Of a stretch of DNA of 35,230 bases, positions 7,484-15,418 are shown one piece after another. The notes under the pieces are model-generated. The model did not search any database and was not told the origin of the DNA. It saw only the letters and a program-made list of their open reading frames with translations. Position 1 is the stretch's first letter. Every line of letters begins with the position of its first letter. The translations under genes and the position numbers were made by a program. This DNA comes from an uncultured Clostridia bacterium (GTDB lineage Bacteria; Bacillota; Clostridia; Christensenellales; Pumilibacteraceae): positions 1-35,230 of the forward strand of contig CANDGE010000009.1 of the NCBI GenBank assembly GCA_947384195.1, given 5' to 3'.

Positions 7484-9451
7484 CTAATTTTCTTCCCATA
7501 CGAATTTATCGTAAAAATCGATGATATCGATACTTTTTCTGATGGGCAAATGTCGTTTGGAAAGCAATGCGCGCATTCTGTAACGCGCCGGTAATGTTGG
7601 ATCGGCAAGATATACTTCATGCGATTTGTTAAGCTCGCTCGCATCTATCTCGTAATAAGCGACAGAATCGGGCATGCGGAACTTGCCGTTTGTACCCATA
7701 TCGGCGTTGTCGCAAATATATTTGATGATGTTACAACAGCTTGCGCCTGTGATCTTGTTATCGATCAAGCCGTCGGTCGGCGCGCCGAACCAAACGGCGA
7801 TAGTATATTCGGGCGTGTATGCTATGCCGTAGCAGTCGTAATTTCCGTCGGCGTCGCCGTTCGTGCCTGTTTTGGCGGCTATCGCCCCCGAATATTTAAG
7901 CTTTTTAGCCGTGCCTGTTTTGGCGCACTCGCTAAGCATATCCGTCAATAGAAACGCGGTATCTTCTCCGACGGCACGGGTTTTAGTTGTCTCGACAAAA
8001 CGATCGCCGTCAACGGATCCGATCGTTTGCGCATAACAAACGGGCGAGTAAACGCCGTTGTTTGCAAGCGTGCGATATGCGTTTGCAAGCTCCGTCAAAG
8101 TGACGCCGTTTGTCATTCCGCCTAATGCAATCGATAACGAGTCGTCGGTATCGGCGAATGTCAGACCGAACGAGCTCGCGGTGGATTTTGCGGATCCTAC
8201 GCCTGTTTGCTGTAAAAGCTTGACGGCGGCGACGTTTGACGAATATATCAAGCAGTCTTTCAGCGATATATAGCCGCGATAAACGTTTTTGTAATTGCTC
8301 GGCGAATAGTCGCCGAAAACGGTCGGTTCGTCAACGATCTGCGAAAGGGGATTTGCACCGTTTTCGAGCGCCGGAGCGTAGGAAATAAACGGTTTGATCG
8401 TAGATGCGGGCGAGCGGCGCGGATCGATATAGCCGGTCGTATTGGTTTCGTCGCAAACGATATTACCCGAGTCATTGTCGAGAATAAGCACTCGGGCGAC
8501 ATATCGTTCGTCGGTATCGGCGAATTGTGCCAGCGCTTGTCGCGCCGCTGTCGCTATGCTTTTGTCATATGCGGTTTTTATCGTAACGTTTTTGCCGAAT
8601 AACGCTTTTTCGGAGCAATGCAATCGAGCGCAAGCGTCTTTCAAAACTCCCGAAACATATTGGCTTTGCTGGTCCTTGGCGAATACGATATTTTCGTCGA
8701 GCGCCGCAGAATACTCGCTTTCCGAAATATAGCCCTGATCGAGCATTTGACCGAGCACCAACTCCTTACGCCGTGATAGGTTTTGCGGATTGTTATACGG
8801 ACTGTATTTTGACGGATTATTGATAATGGAAGCAAGCGCGGCGGACTGGGCGAGCGTAAGCTCGGATGCGGGCTTACCGAACATGACGCGGCTTGCCGTG
8901 CCGAGTCCGCGTATTCCCGAACCGAAATACAGGATATTCAAATAGCTTTCCAATATTCGGTCTTTGTCGTACACTCGTTCGAGCGCGCGCGCAAGACGAA
9001 TTTCGGTAAGCTTGCGTTTTAAAGTCTTTTCATTGGACAAGTGCGTATTTTTGATAAGCTGTTGCGTTATTGTCGACGCGCCTTCGCGGAAACTGCGCGA
9101 TTTGACGTTCGCAATAAAAGCCGACGCCATTCGTTTATAATCGATCCCGTCATGCTTGTAAAAGCGTTTGTCCTCTATAGCGATAAACGCGTTGAGCGTG
9201 TAGCCGTGCAAGTCGTCTATATCGACGTAGATCTTATTGTTGTCGTACAGCGCGTCATCCAAAGGTTTACCGTTTGCGTCTAAAATCGTTACCGTATCCG
9301 TGTATGATATAAGCTTGTCCGTGTCAAGCTCGGTCGAATCAAACAGCTTGAATTCGGGTTCTATCAACAAAAAGAAAAATCCGACCGTGAGTGCGATCGT
9401 TACGACAAACACCGTTACGCATATCAATGTGATCTTAGCCGATCTTTTCAT
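7484..9451 (-). CDS. Class A penicillin-binding protein (PBP1A type)
   Basis: Bifunctional murein polymerase of 655 residues, anchored by one N-terminal membrane helix (about 7-30). The GT51 glycosyltransferase domain has the catalytic E93 in AIEDKRFYKHDGID and the GASTITQQLIKN motif near 124-135. The transpeptidase domain has S350-TIK353, the SSN motif at 404-406 and KTG at 527-529 (a second KTG at 511 lies in the preceding GTA turn). The protein stops soon after the transpeptidase fold, without a long C-terminal tail. No good ribosome site is visible before the ATG at 9451. It is transcribed alone, with a 297-bp gap upstream, and converges on thiI. Confidence 0.95.
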   Translation of the reverse strand: MKRSAKITLICVTVFVVTIALTVGFFFLLIEPEFKLFDSTELDTDKLISYTDTVTILDANGKPLDDALYDNNKIYVDIDDLHGYTLNAFIAIEDKRFYKHDGIDYKRMASAFIANVKSRSFREGASTITQQLIKNTHLSNEKTLKRKLTEIRLARALERVYDKDRILESYLNILYFGSGIRGLGTASRVMFGKPASELTLAQSAALASIINNPSKYSPYNNPQNLSRRKELVLGQMLDQGYISESEYSAALDENIVFAKDQQSQYVSGVLKDACARLHCSEKALFGKNVTIKTAYDKSIATAARQALAQFADTDERYVARVLILDNDSGNIVCDETNTTGYIDPRRSPASTIKPFISYAPALENGANPLSQIVDEPTVFGDYSPSNYKNVYRGYISLKDCLIYSSNVAAVKLLQQTGVGSAKSTASSFGLTFADTDDSLSIALGGMTNGVTLTELANAYRTLANNGVYSPVCYAQTIGSVDGDRFVETTKTRAVGEDTAFLLTDMLSECAKTGTAKKLKYSGAIAAKTGTNGDADGNYDCYGIAYTPEYTIAVWFGAPTDGLIDNKITGASCCNIIKYICDNADMGTNGKFRMPDSVAYYEIDASELNKSHEVYLADPTLPARYRMRALLSKRHLPIRKSIDIIDFYDKFVWEEN

Positions 9452-9748
9452 ATGAATAGTATCGAATATAATAACGGTTTTTATGTGCGATAAAATTGTC
9501 GTAAAGCGTTCGCGATAAGTCCCCGATAAAGCGTATAAGGTCTTTTAAAGAAATTGAGCAAATAAAGATAAAGTCGTATATCGTATAAAACATCCCCATA
9601 AAAACCCCTTAAAACACTATTATCACTTCGCAAAAGCTGTCTTTTGCGAAGTGATAAGTTTTATGCTATCGACAAAATTTTAGTTCCCTACTTTGGTCTT
9701 AATATCGTTATGAGTTGTTTTTCGAGTGTTATATTTCGGGTGCATAAA
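9452..9748. other. Intergenic region between the PBP gene and mtaB
   Basis: This 297-bp AT-rich gap must hold the end of the mtaB operon and the promoter of the penicillin-binding protein gene, both on the minus strand. The one clear element is the perfect inverted repeat at 9620-9657. A weak minus-strand promoter-like pair (TTGCTC, 18 bp, TATACG) lies about 100 bases before the PBP start but is too poor to call. I see no small gene here. Confidence 0.6.
9620..9657 (-). repeat. Perfect 17-bp inverted repeat with 4-base loop
   Basis: Positions 9620-9636 and 9641-9657 are exact reverse complements around the loop CTGT. Flanking AAAAC (9611-9615) and GTTTT (9658-9662) can pair outside it after a 4-base bulge. 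It lies 92 bases past the mtaB stop. On the minus strand it is followed by TAGTGTTTT, an imperfect T run, so a terminator for pta-prmA-rsmE-mtaB is the plainest reading; a protein-binding palindrome or a small hairpin element are others. Confidence 0.8.
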
Positions 9749-11032
9749 TCAAGCAACAGGTTCACCGAGTAAGCCTGTGCCATACGGTTTTACGAGTTTA
9801 AGATCGGTTATTTCGCCGCAGTTTGCCGTCGAATAAACTTTGATATAGTTTTCGGTATATCCGACGTTAAAACCGTCTTCGGAGTCTTCTACGTAAACCG
9901 ATTGAACGGTATCGATATTTTTCAACAAAAATTGGTTATGCAATGTGTTTTTGACATCAAGCAATCGATCGACGCGGGCTTTCACCGTATCGGGCGGTAA
10001 TGTCGAGTATTTTTTTGCCGCCAATGTCCCCGTTCGCCGACTGTACGGAAATACATGTATATCGGAAAATGCACACTTTTCTATAAATTCGAGACTTTCT
10101 TTAAAAAATTCGTCCGTTTCGGACGGAAAACCTACTATAACGTCGGTCGTTATGCCTGCCGACGGAAAATATTCGCGTATCATCTCGATTTTTTCGTAAT
10201 ATAGTTCTGTATTGTACTTGCGGTTCATCGTTCTCAATACTTCACTGCTGCCGCTCTGTAAAGACAAGTGAAAATGAGCGCAATATCCCCCGTCGCTCAT
10301 TGCTTTAAGAACATTGCGATCGATAGCTTCGCATTCCAGCGAACCCAATCGTTTCCGAACTTTTATTGCGGATAAAGCCGATAACAACTCCGCAAACGTA
10401 TGCCCTATATCTTTTCCGTACGCAGACATGTCTATCCCTGTCAGCACTATCTCACGCGACGCTATCTCGTCGCATTCGCGCAGGATATCTTCTATCGATC
10501 TCGACCTGCTCCTGCCGCGCAAATACGGTATAATGCAATAGGAGCAAAACCTGTCGCACCCGTCCTGTATCTTAATAAATGCGCGAGTTTTGTTTCTTAA
10601 CGGATAACTTTCGTAACAATACTCCCGTTTTTCGCTCGAAATGAGCGATTTATTACTATGTATTATATCTGATAGAGTATTATAATCATTACATTTATAT
10701 ATGTTTATTATGGCATTTAAGACCGATCTTGACTTATCGTTTGTTCCGTATATGGCTAAAACATTGTTTTGAATGAATTTTTCGGGAGCGTTTTGAGTGC
10801 TGCACCCTATTGCTATAATTATGCAATTCGGATTCAGCTTGCGCATTTTTGCGAGATATTGTCTTGACTTTTTATCGGCTTCGGCTGTTACCGAGCATGT
10901 GTTCAATACATAAACGTCGGCAGGCTCTAAGCCTTCCGACGCATTGTATCCGTGCGCGACGAGCGTCGCAACTATGGACGCGCTTTCGCATTGATTGACC
11001 TTACAGCCGAGCGTAACTACCTTGACGATCAA
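9749..11032 (-). CDS. mtaB: tRNA t6A37 methylthiotransferase
   Basis: Radical SAM enzyme of 427 residues that adds a methylthio group to t6A at position 37 of ANN-decoding tRNAs. The N-terminal UPF0004 domain starts VKVVTLGCKVNQCES, with further cluster cysteines in NTCSVT and GCSTQ; the radical SAM cluster is in DGCDRFCSYCIIPYLRGR; a TRAM domain fills the last ~60 residues. The KVNQ form of the first motif fits MtaB better than MiaB or RimO. The start is TTG at 11032 (TTGA overlap of 4 bases with the rsmE stop), with GGGAG about 11 bases upstream; a longer frame extends over rsmE but carries no family sequence. Last gene of the pta operon. Confidence 0.93.
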   Translation of the reverse strand: MIVKVVTLGCKVNQCESASIVATLVAHGYNASEGLEPADVYVLNTCSVTAEADKKSRQYLAKMRKLNPNCIIIAIGCSTQNAPEKFIQNNVLAIYGTNDKSRSVLNAIINIYKCNDYNTLSDIIHSNKSLISSEKREYCYESYPLRNKTRAFIKIQDGCDRFCSYCIIPYLRGRSRSRSIEDILRECDEIASREIVLTGIDMSAYGKDIGHTFAELLSALSAIKVRKRLGSLECEAIDRNVLKAMSDGGYCAHFHLSLQSGSSEVLRTMNRKYNTELYYEKIEMIREYFPSAGITTDVIVGFPSETDEFFKESLEFIEKCAFSDIHVFPYSRRTGTLAAKKYSTLPPDTVKARVDRLLDVKNTLHNQFLLKNIDTVQSVYVEDSEDGFNVGYTENYIKVYSTANCGEITDLKLVKPYGTGLLGEPVA

Positions 11033-11739
11033 AGATCCCACTCTCCCATTTCGTAATACACGACAGAAAGCGCGGCGATAGCCGCTGTTTCCGCGCGGAG
11101 TATGCGCGCGCCGAGCGTGACCGCTTTTGCGCCCGCTTGTGTGAGCGCTGTTTTTTCGGGCTCGGTTATTCCGCCTTCCGGACCAACGAACACCGCAACA
11201 TCCGTTTGTGTTTTGTCTATTGCAGATTGCATTGTACCGTGAAGTTCTCTTTCCCACAGAAATATCATGCTCGTATTTTTGGCGCGATCGAGCAAAGTAT
11301 CAAAGTCGATCGCTTGTTCTATGGTCGGTATCACGCTCCGCCCGCACTGTTCGCACGCCGCGATCGCTATTTTGTTTAATCGGTCGTAGTTGAGCGAAAA
11401 ACTGCGTTGAGTAAACGTCGTAAACACGGGTACTATTTTGTTTACGCCGAGCTCTGTCGCTTTTTGAACAGCCATTTCAAATTTATCTTGTTTGATGACT
11501 GAAAGATACAGCGATACCGTTATTTCGGCTTCGCCGGTATTTTGCGCCGTCTCGATGATTTCGAGCAAGGTTTTATCTTTTTTGATATCCGTCACTTTGC
11601 AAACGTAATCGTTGCCATTTCCGTCGAAAACTGTTATACGGTCGCCTGTTCTGATACGCAAGGCATATGCGGCGTGCGTATGTGCTTCGCCTGTAAGCTC
11701 GGGTTTGGTTTTATCTATGTTCGGGTAGTAAAATCTCAT
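11029..11739 (-). CDS. rsmE: 16S rRNA (uracil1498-N3)-methyltransferase
   Basis: SPOUT-class methyltransferase of 236 residues acting on U1498 of 16S rRNA. The N-terminal PUA-like region starts MRFYYPNI; the knotted C-terminal domain has the SAM-binding motifs VGPEGGITEPE and LGARILRAETAAIAAL. Its ATG overlaps the prmA stop in ATGA, and its own stop overlaps the mtaB start. The order prmA-rsmE-mtaB is the conserved Firmicutes order usually found behind dnaK-dnaJ. Confidence 0.95.
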   Translation of the reverse strand: MRFYYPNIDKTKPELTGEAHTHAAYALRIRTGDRITVFDGNGNDYVCKVTDIKKDKTLLEIIETAQNTGEAEITVSLYLSVIKQDKFEMAVQKATELGVNKIVPVFTTFTQRSFSLNYDRLNKIAIAACEQCGRSVIPTIEQAIDFDTLLDRAKNTSMIFLWERELHGTMQSAIDKTQTDVAVFVGPEGGITEPEKTALTQAGAKAVTLGARILRAETAAIAALSVVYYEMGEWDL

Positions 11740-12644
11740 GATTCAAACAGGAATGCGCTCCATTCGTTTTTTTGTATGTGTTCTTTCAGCGTAAAATCGC
11801 GTGCATACGCTTGCTTGACAAGTTCGGTTTTATCCGAAATTATACCGCTTACTATGGCATAGCCGCCCTTTTTGAGCGCCGATCTGACGATAGGTTCGAC
11901 TGCCGTCAATACGTCTGCCGTTATGTTTGCAATGACTACGTCTGCGGGCTCTGTCAGTTCCCGTACGTCGCGTAAAAATACTTCGGGGTCTTTTATTCCG
12001 TTGATCTTGCAGTTGTAATACGTGGCGGTGACGGCTTGCTCGTCGGTATCGGCAAACAATACCGATCCCGCGCCGAGCGCTGTCGCGCAAACGCCCAAGA
12101 TCCCGCTTCCGCAACCGAAATCGAGCACGCGTTTATCTTTGAGTTCTATGCGTTGCATCAGATCGATGCACATCGAAGTGGTTTCGTGCATGCCGGTCCC
12201 GAACGCCAAGCCGGGATTGAGTTTTATCGGTATATCGCCGCCGACGGCGTTGTAGTCGAGCCATTCCGGCACGACGACGATCTTGCCGATATTGAACGGT
12301 TTATAATATTTTTTCCACTCGTTTTCCCATTCTTCGGAATCTATCGTTTCGATACTTGTTTCCATACTCGAAAAATCGGCAAAGTCATTTTTTCGCAATT
12401 CGTCGAGCTTGTGTAATACCGTATTTTCGTCCGTTTCGATCGTAAAAAAGCCGCCGACGGCACAACCGTCGGAAACGTCGAACAGCGAAGCGTCCGCATA
12501 GTCCCAGCGTTTTTCGTCCAATACTTGTTTTACGTCGTTGTAATCGTCGAAAACTTCGCCCATGCTGCCCGCTTCGTGCAGTGCGTACGCGATCGTTTCC
12601 GCCGTATTCGACGTGCATTTGACGGTGATCTTTTTAAATTTCAT
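11736..12644 (-). CDS. prmA: Ribosomal protein L11 methyltransferase
   Basis: Class I SAM-dependent methyltransferase of 302 residues that trimethylates ribosomal protein L11. The N-terminal substrate-recognition domain spans about 1-125; the catalytic domain has VLDFGCGSGILGVCATALGA (motif I), followed by FADTDEQAV and the active-site NIT in VIANITADVL. The ATG at 12644 comes only 9 bases after the pta stop and has no strong ribosome site, so coupling to pta is likely. Overlaps rsmE by 4 bases. Confidence 0.95.
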   Translation of the reverse strand: MKFKKITVKCTSNTAETIAYALHEAGSMGEVFDDYNDVKQVLDEKRWDYADASLFDVSDGCAVGGFFTIETDENTVLHKLDELRKNDFADFSSMETSIETIDSEEWENEWKKYYKPFNIGKIVVVPEWLDYNAVGGDIPIKLNPGLAFGTGMHETTSMCIDLMQRIELKDKRVLDFGCGSGILGVCATALGAGSVLFADTDEQAVTATYYNCKINGIKDPEVFLRDVRELTEPADVVIANITADVLTAVEPIVRSALKKGGYAIVSGIISDKTELVKQAYARDFTLKEHIQKNEWSAFLFES

Positions 12645-12653
12645 ATTAAGCGA

Positions 12654-13652
12654 TCATTTGCCGATCGTGCTTTGCAAAGCCGTCATAGCTACGACGTTTA
12701 CTACGTCCTCGCTACTGCAACCGCGCGACAGGTCGTTTACGGGACTGTTAAAGCCTTGACAAATAGGACCTATTGCTTCCGCGCCCGCCAAACGTTGAAC
12801 GAGTTTATACCCGATATTGCCCGCTTGCAGGTCCGGGAAGATCAAGACATTTGCTTTGCCCGCGACGGTACTGCCGGGCGCTTTGAGATCGGCTACCGTC
12901 GGCACGAGCGCGGCATCGGCTTGAAGTTCGCCGTCGATCTGCAAGTTCGGGCGTGCTTTTTTGACGATGTCGAGCGCGGCGGTCACTTTGTCGACGAGCT
13001 CGCTTTTTGCCGAGCCTTTGGTGGAGAAAGACAATAGTGCGACTTTGGGCGTGATGCCCGCAATGGCTGCCGCAGTATCCGCCGAAGCAATGGCGATGTC
13101 GGCAAGCTGTGCCGAATCGGGATTGGGATTGACTGCGCAATCGCCGAATACCATTACGCCGTTTTCACCGTATTCGGTGTTTTTGTTCAACAGCATGATA
13201 AAGCACGAACTGACTGTTTTAATGCCCGGGGCCGTTTTGATTATTTGCAATGCGGGACGCAAAACATCGCCTGTCGCGCGTATCGATCCTGCGACCATGC
13301 CGTCCGCTTCCCCGCGTTTTACCGACAGAACGCCGAAATACAGCGGGTCGTGCGCGAGCTTGCGCGCAGTTTCCATGTCCATTCCTTTGGCTTTACGCAG
13401 TTCGTACAACAATTCTGCATACGGCTGTATATCTATCTTATTAACGTCGATTATTTTAATGCCCGAAAGATCTGCGTCGGGGCATTTCGCGGCTATCGTT
13501 TCGGGGTCGCCCAAAAGAATAAGCTTGGCAATGCCTTCCGCTTGGATCTTTACCGCGGCGGTGATGATGCGCGGCTCTTCGCCTTCGGCAAGCACAATGG
13601 TTTTTTGCAAGCTTTTGGCTTTTTGACGTACGGACTTTAATAAATCGTTCAT
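12654..13652 (-). CDS. pta: Phosphate acetyltransferase
   Basis: Makes acetyl phosphate from acetyl-CoA and phosphate; with acetate kinase it gives the acetate/ATP fermentation branch. The 332-residue protein is the short, catalytic-domain-only form of Pta. Family segments include LAEGEEPRII near the start, SVKRGEADGMVAGS in the middle, and the C-terminal FPDLQAGNIGYKLVQRLAGAEAIGP (split here as FPDLQAGNIGYK and AGAEAIGP). The ATG at 13652 follows a strong GGAGG (13658-13662). It leads the operon pta-prmA-rsmE-mtaB from the promoter at 13721-13749 and is divergent from tmcAL. ackA is in the same window but 18 kb away. Confidence 0.96.
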   Translation of the reverse strand: MNDLLKSVRQKAKSLQKTIVLAEGEEPRIITAAVKIQAEGIAKLILLGDPETIAAKCPDADLSGIKIIDVNKIDIQPYAELLYELRKAKGMDMETARKLAHDPLYFGVLSVKRGEADGMVAGSIRATGDVLRPALQIIKTAPGIKTVSSCFIMLLNKNTEYGENGVMVFGDCAVNPNPDSAQLADIAIASADTAAAIAGITPKVALLSFSTKGSAKSELVDKVTAALDIVKKARPNLQIDGELQADAALVPTVADLKAPGSTVAGKANVLIFPDLQAGNIGYKLVQRLAGAEAIGPICQGFNSPVNDLSRGCSSEDVVNVVAMTALQSTIGK

Positions 13653-13720
13653 AATATCCTCCGATTTGTATTTACTTTTTTTCGCGATTGTGTTACAATC
13701 ATATTGTATGTACACGAAAT

Positions 13721-13749
13721 ATTATACTCCGAATAACGAGCAAAGTAAA
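13721..13749 (-). promoter_or_regulatory. Sigma-A promoter of pta-prmA-rsmE-mtaB
   Basis: On the minus strand TTTACT (13744-13749), a 17-bp spacer and a perfect TATAAT (13721-13726) lead to a leader of about 60 bases before pta. No equally good plus-strand promoter for tmcAL was found in this 105-bp divergent gap. Confidence 0.7.
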
Positions 13750-13757
13750 GTGAAATC

Positions 13758-14942
13758 ATGAAAAATTGTGCTGTCGTTTGCGAATATAACCCTTTTCACA
13801 CGGGGCATGGATATCAATTGCGTCAAGCGCGCGAAAGCGGCGTCGGATCGATAGTTTGCGTAATGAGCGGAGCGTTTGTTCAGTCGGCTATGCCTGCGTT
13901 TTGCGATAAGGCTTTGCGCGCCAAATGTGCGGTAGTCGGCGGTGCGGACGCGGTGATCGAATTGCCGACTGTTTATTGTACGGCAAGCGCACAGCTGTTT
14001 GCCGAAGGCGCTGTCAAAATCATCAAGGAAATAAAAAACATCGGATATATGGCTATGGGTGCGACTGCCGAACCCGATTCGATATGCAAGATCGCCGAAT
14101 TTAAGATAAAGCATAACGCTAAAATAGCCGATAAATTAAAAACGCTTATGCAGTTCGGTAAGAGCTATAATGCGGCGAGCATGACCGCTTTGACCGAGCT
14201 GTACGGCAATGCTTATCCCGCCGACGGAGATATCGGGAATATTCTTGTCGAGCCTAACAATATGCTGTGCGTCGAATATATCGCCGCGGCAGACAAGCTG
14301 TGCGCCGATGTTGAGCCGCTTATTATAAAGCGTGTCGGCGCGACGCATAACGACGCCGATCGATCGGGAAAATATATATCCGCTACGGCGATACGCAATG
14401 CAGAACGCGACGGGAACTTCGCGTCAGTACTCGATCGTATCCCGCACTTCGCCGACGAAATAGCCGAGTGGCGCAATGCTCACTCGCCCGACATGTCTGC
14501 TTTTAAGGCTTTGATCGTTTTCGCGTTGAAATGCGCCGAGCCGTACGCGATAGCCCAAGCTCGAGATTGCTCCGAAGGGCTCGAATATTTGTTGAAAAAC
14601 GTGTCAAAAACGTATGACTACGACGGAATAGTCGACGCGGTATCGGGTAAACGCTACACGAAAAAGCGTATAGCGCGATTGTTGTTGGATATATTGTTAT
14701 CGATCGATAAGTCCATGACGCAAAAACGGTTTTGCACTCGCCTTTTGGCATGCAAAAACGGTTTTGACTTCGGCATTTTACCCGACTTAGTCAAGACCGA
14801 CAACGCGTCGATAAAAGCCGCCGCAAATGCCGACGACGAAGTGCGCGACGTGCTGAACGTCGATATAAGAGCAACGGCGTTGTATAATACCGTTTGCAGG
14901 ACGGACGGCGATTACTTTAATTATTCCATCGTGAAAATATGA
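13758..14942 (+). CDS. tmcAL: tRNA(Met) cytidine acetate ligase
   Basis: Nucleotidyltransferase-fold enzyme (YlbM family, 394 residues) that activates acetate with ATP and acetylates C34 of elongator tRNA-Met. Seen: the adenylyltransferase signature EYNPFHTGHGYQL with H14-T-G-H17, then YISATAIRNA, the conserved site usually written as S-x-T-x-I-R. The C-terminal half is all-helical as in the family. In Clostridia this gene often sits beside pta/ackA, and here it is divergent from pta. Whether acetate supply links the two is inference. The ribosome site is weak. The stop overlaps the next ATG in ATGA. Confidence 0.92.
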   Translation: MKNCAVVCEYNPFHTGHGYQLRQARESGVGSIVCVMSGAFVQSAMPAFCDKALRAKCAVVGGADAVIELPTVYCTASAQLFAEGAVKIIKEIKNIGYMAMGATAEPDSICKIAEFKIKHNAKIADKLKTLMQFGKSYNAASMTALTELYGNAYPADGDIGNILVEPNNMLCVEYIAAADKLCADVEPLIIKRVGATHNDADRSGKYISATAIRNAERDGNFASVLDRIPHFADEIAEWRNAHSPDMSAFKALIVFALKCAEPYAIAQARDCSEGLEYLLKNVSKTYDYDGIVDAVSGKRYTKKRIARLLLDILLSIDKSMTQKRFCTRLLACKNGFDFGILPDLVKTDNASIKAAANADDEVRDVLNVDIRATALYNTVCRTDGDYFNYSIVKI

Positions 14943-15418
14943 TGAGATCGAATATCCCCGATAGCTTGCTTTATAAATTGGCAGACGGCTCAAAAAACAC
15001 GTGCTTTCGCGCACAGGTAGACAGAGCCGTATCGATCCGTTTTCGCAGTGTTCATTATCTGTCGAGTATTTCGGTCGCCGATTGTATTACGCTTAATCTA
15101 TTGCTTAACGATAAAATAACGCCGTATTCCGCCGACACCGTCATAGCGAGTATGCGTCGTAAAAACAGATCGTTCTATACCACTACGGACAGTGCGTTTC
15201 GGGCTATATCCGATCGCTTCGACGAATATGCAAAGCAAATACTCGGCGACGATCGCGAGTCCGTGCTCGCGCTCGGAATGCGCTCCGTCAATTATATCGT
15301 ATATGTGATATCTCTTGATCTGTCTGCAAATGCGAAGCTCAATAAAAACGAAATATTGTATACGGCGCTCGATTATGACGAATTGCGGGAATACAGGGAT
15401 ATTTTATCGAACGATTAA
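14939..15418 (+). CDS. Hypothetical protein, 159 residues
   Basis: Not recognised. It starts at the ATG at 14939, overlapping tmcAL by 4 bases (ATGA), so the pair is probably translationally coupled. The product is soluble in appearance: no signal peptide, no membrane helix and no zinc motif; it looks mixed alpha/beta at first (RFRSVHYLSSISVADCI) and helical later. Cysteines at about residues 22 and 49 are isolated. Base composition matches the neighbours. Its stop overlaps the stop of the converging mutS2 gene by 4 bases. Its place suggests a link to tmcAL, but no function can be given. Confidence 0.75.
   Translation: MMRSNIPDSLLYKLADGSKNTCFRAQVDRAVSIRFRSVHYLSSISVADCITLNLLLNDKITPYSADTVIASMRRKNRSFYTTTDSAFRAISDRFDEYAKQILGDDRESVLALGMRSVNYIVYVISLDLSANAKLNKNEILYTALDYDELREYRDILSND

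Noticed and set aside
11033-11257. N-terminal extension of mtaB
   Set aside because: It is Arg-rich shadow sequence over rsmE; the family starts at the VKVVTLGCKVN segment just after the TTG at 11032.
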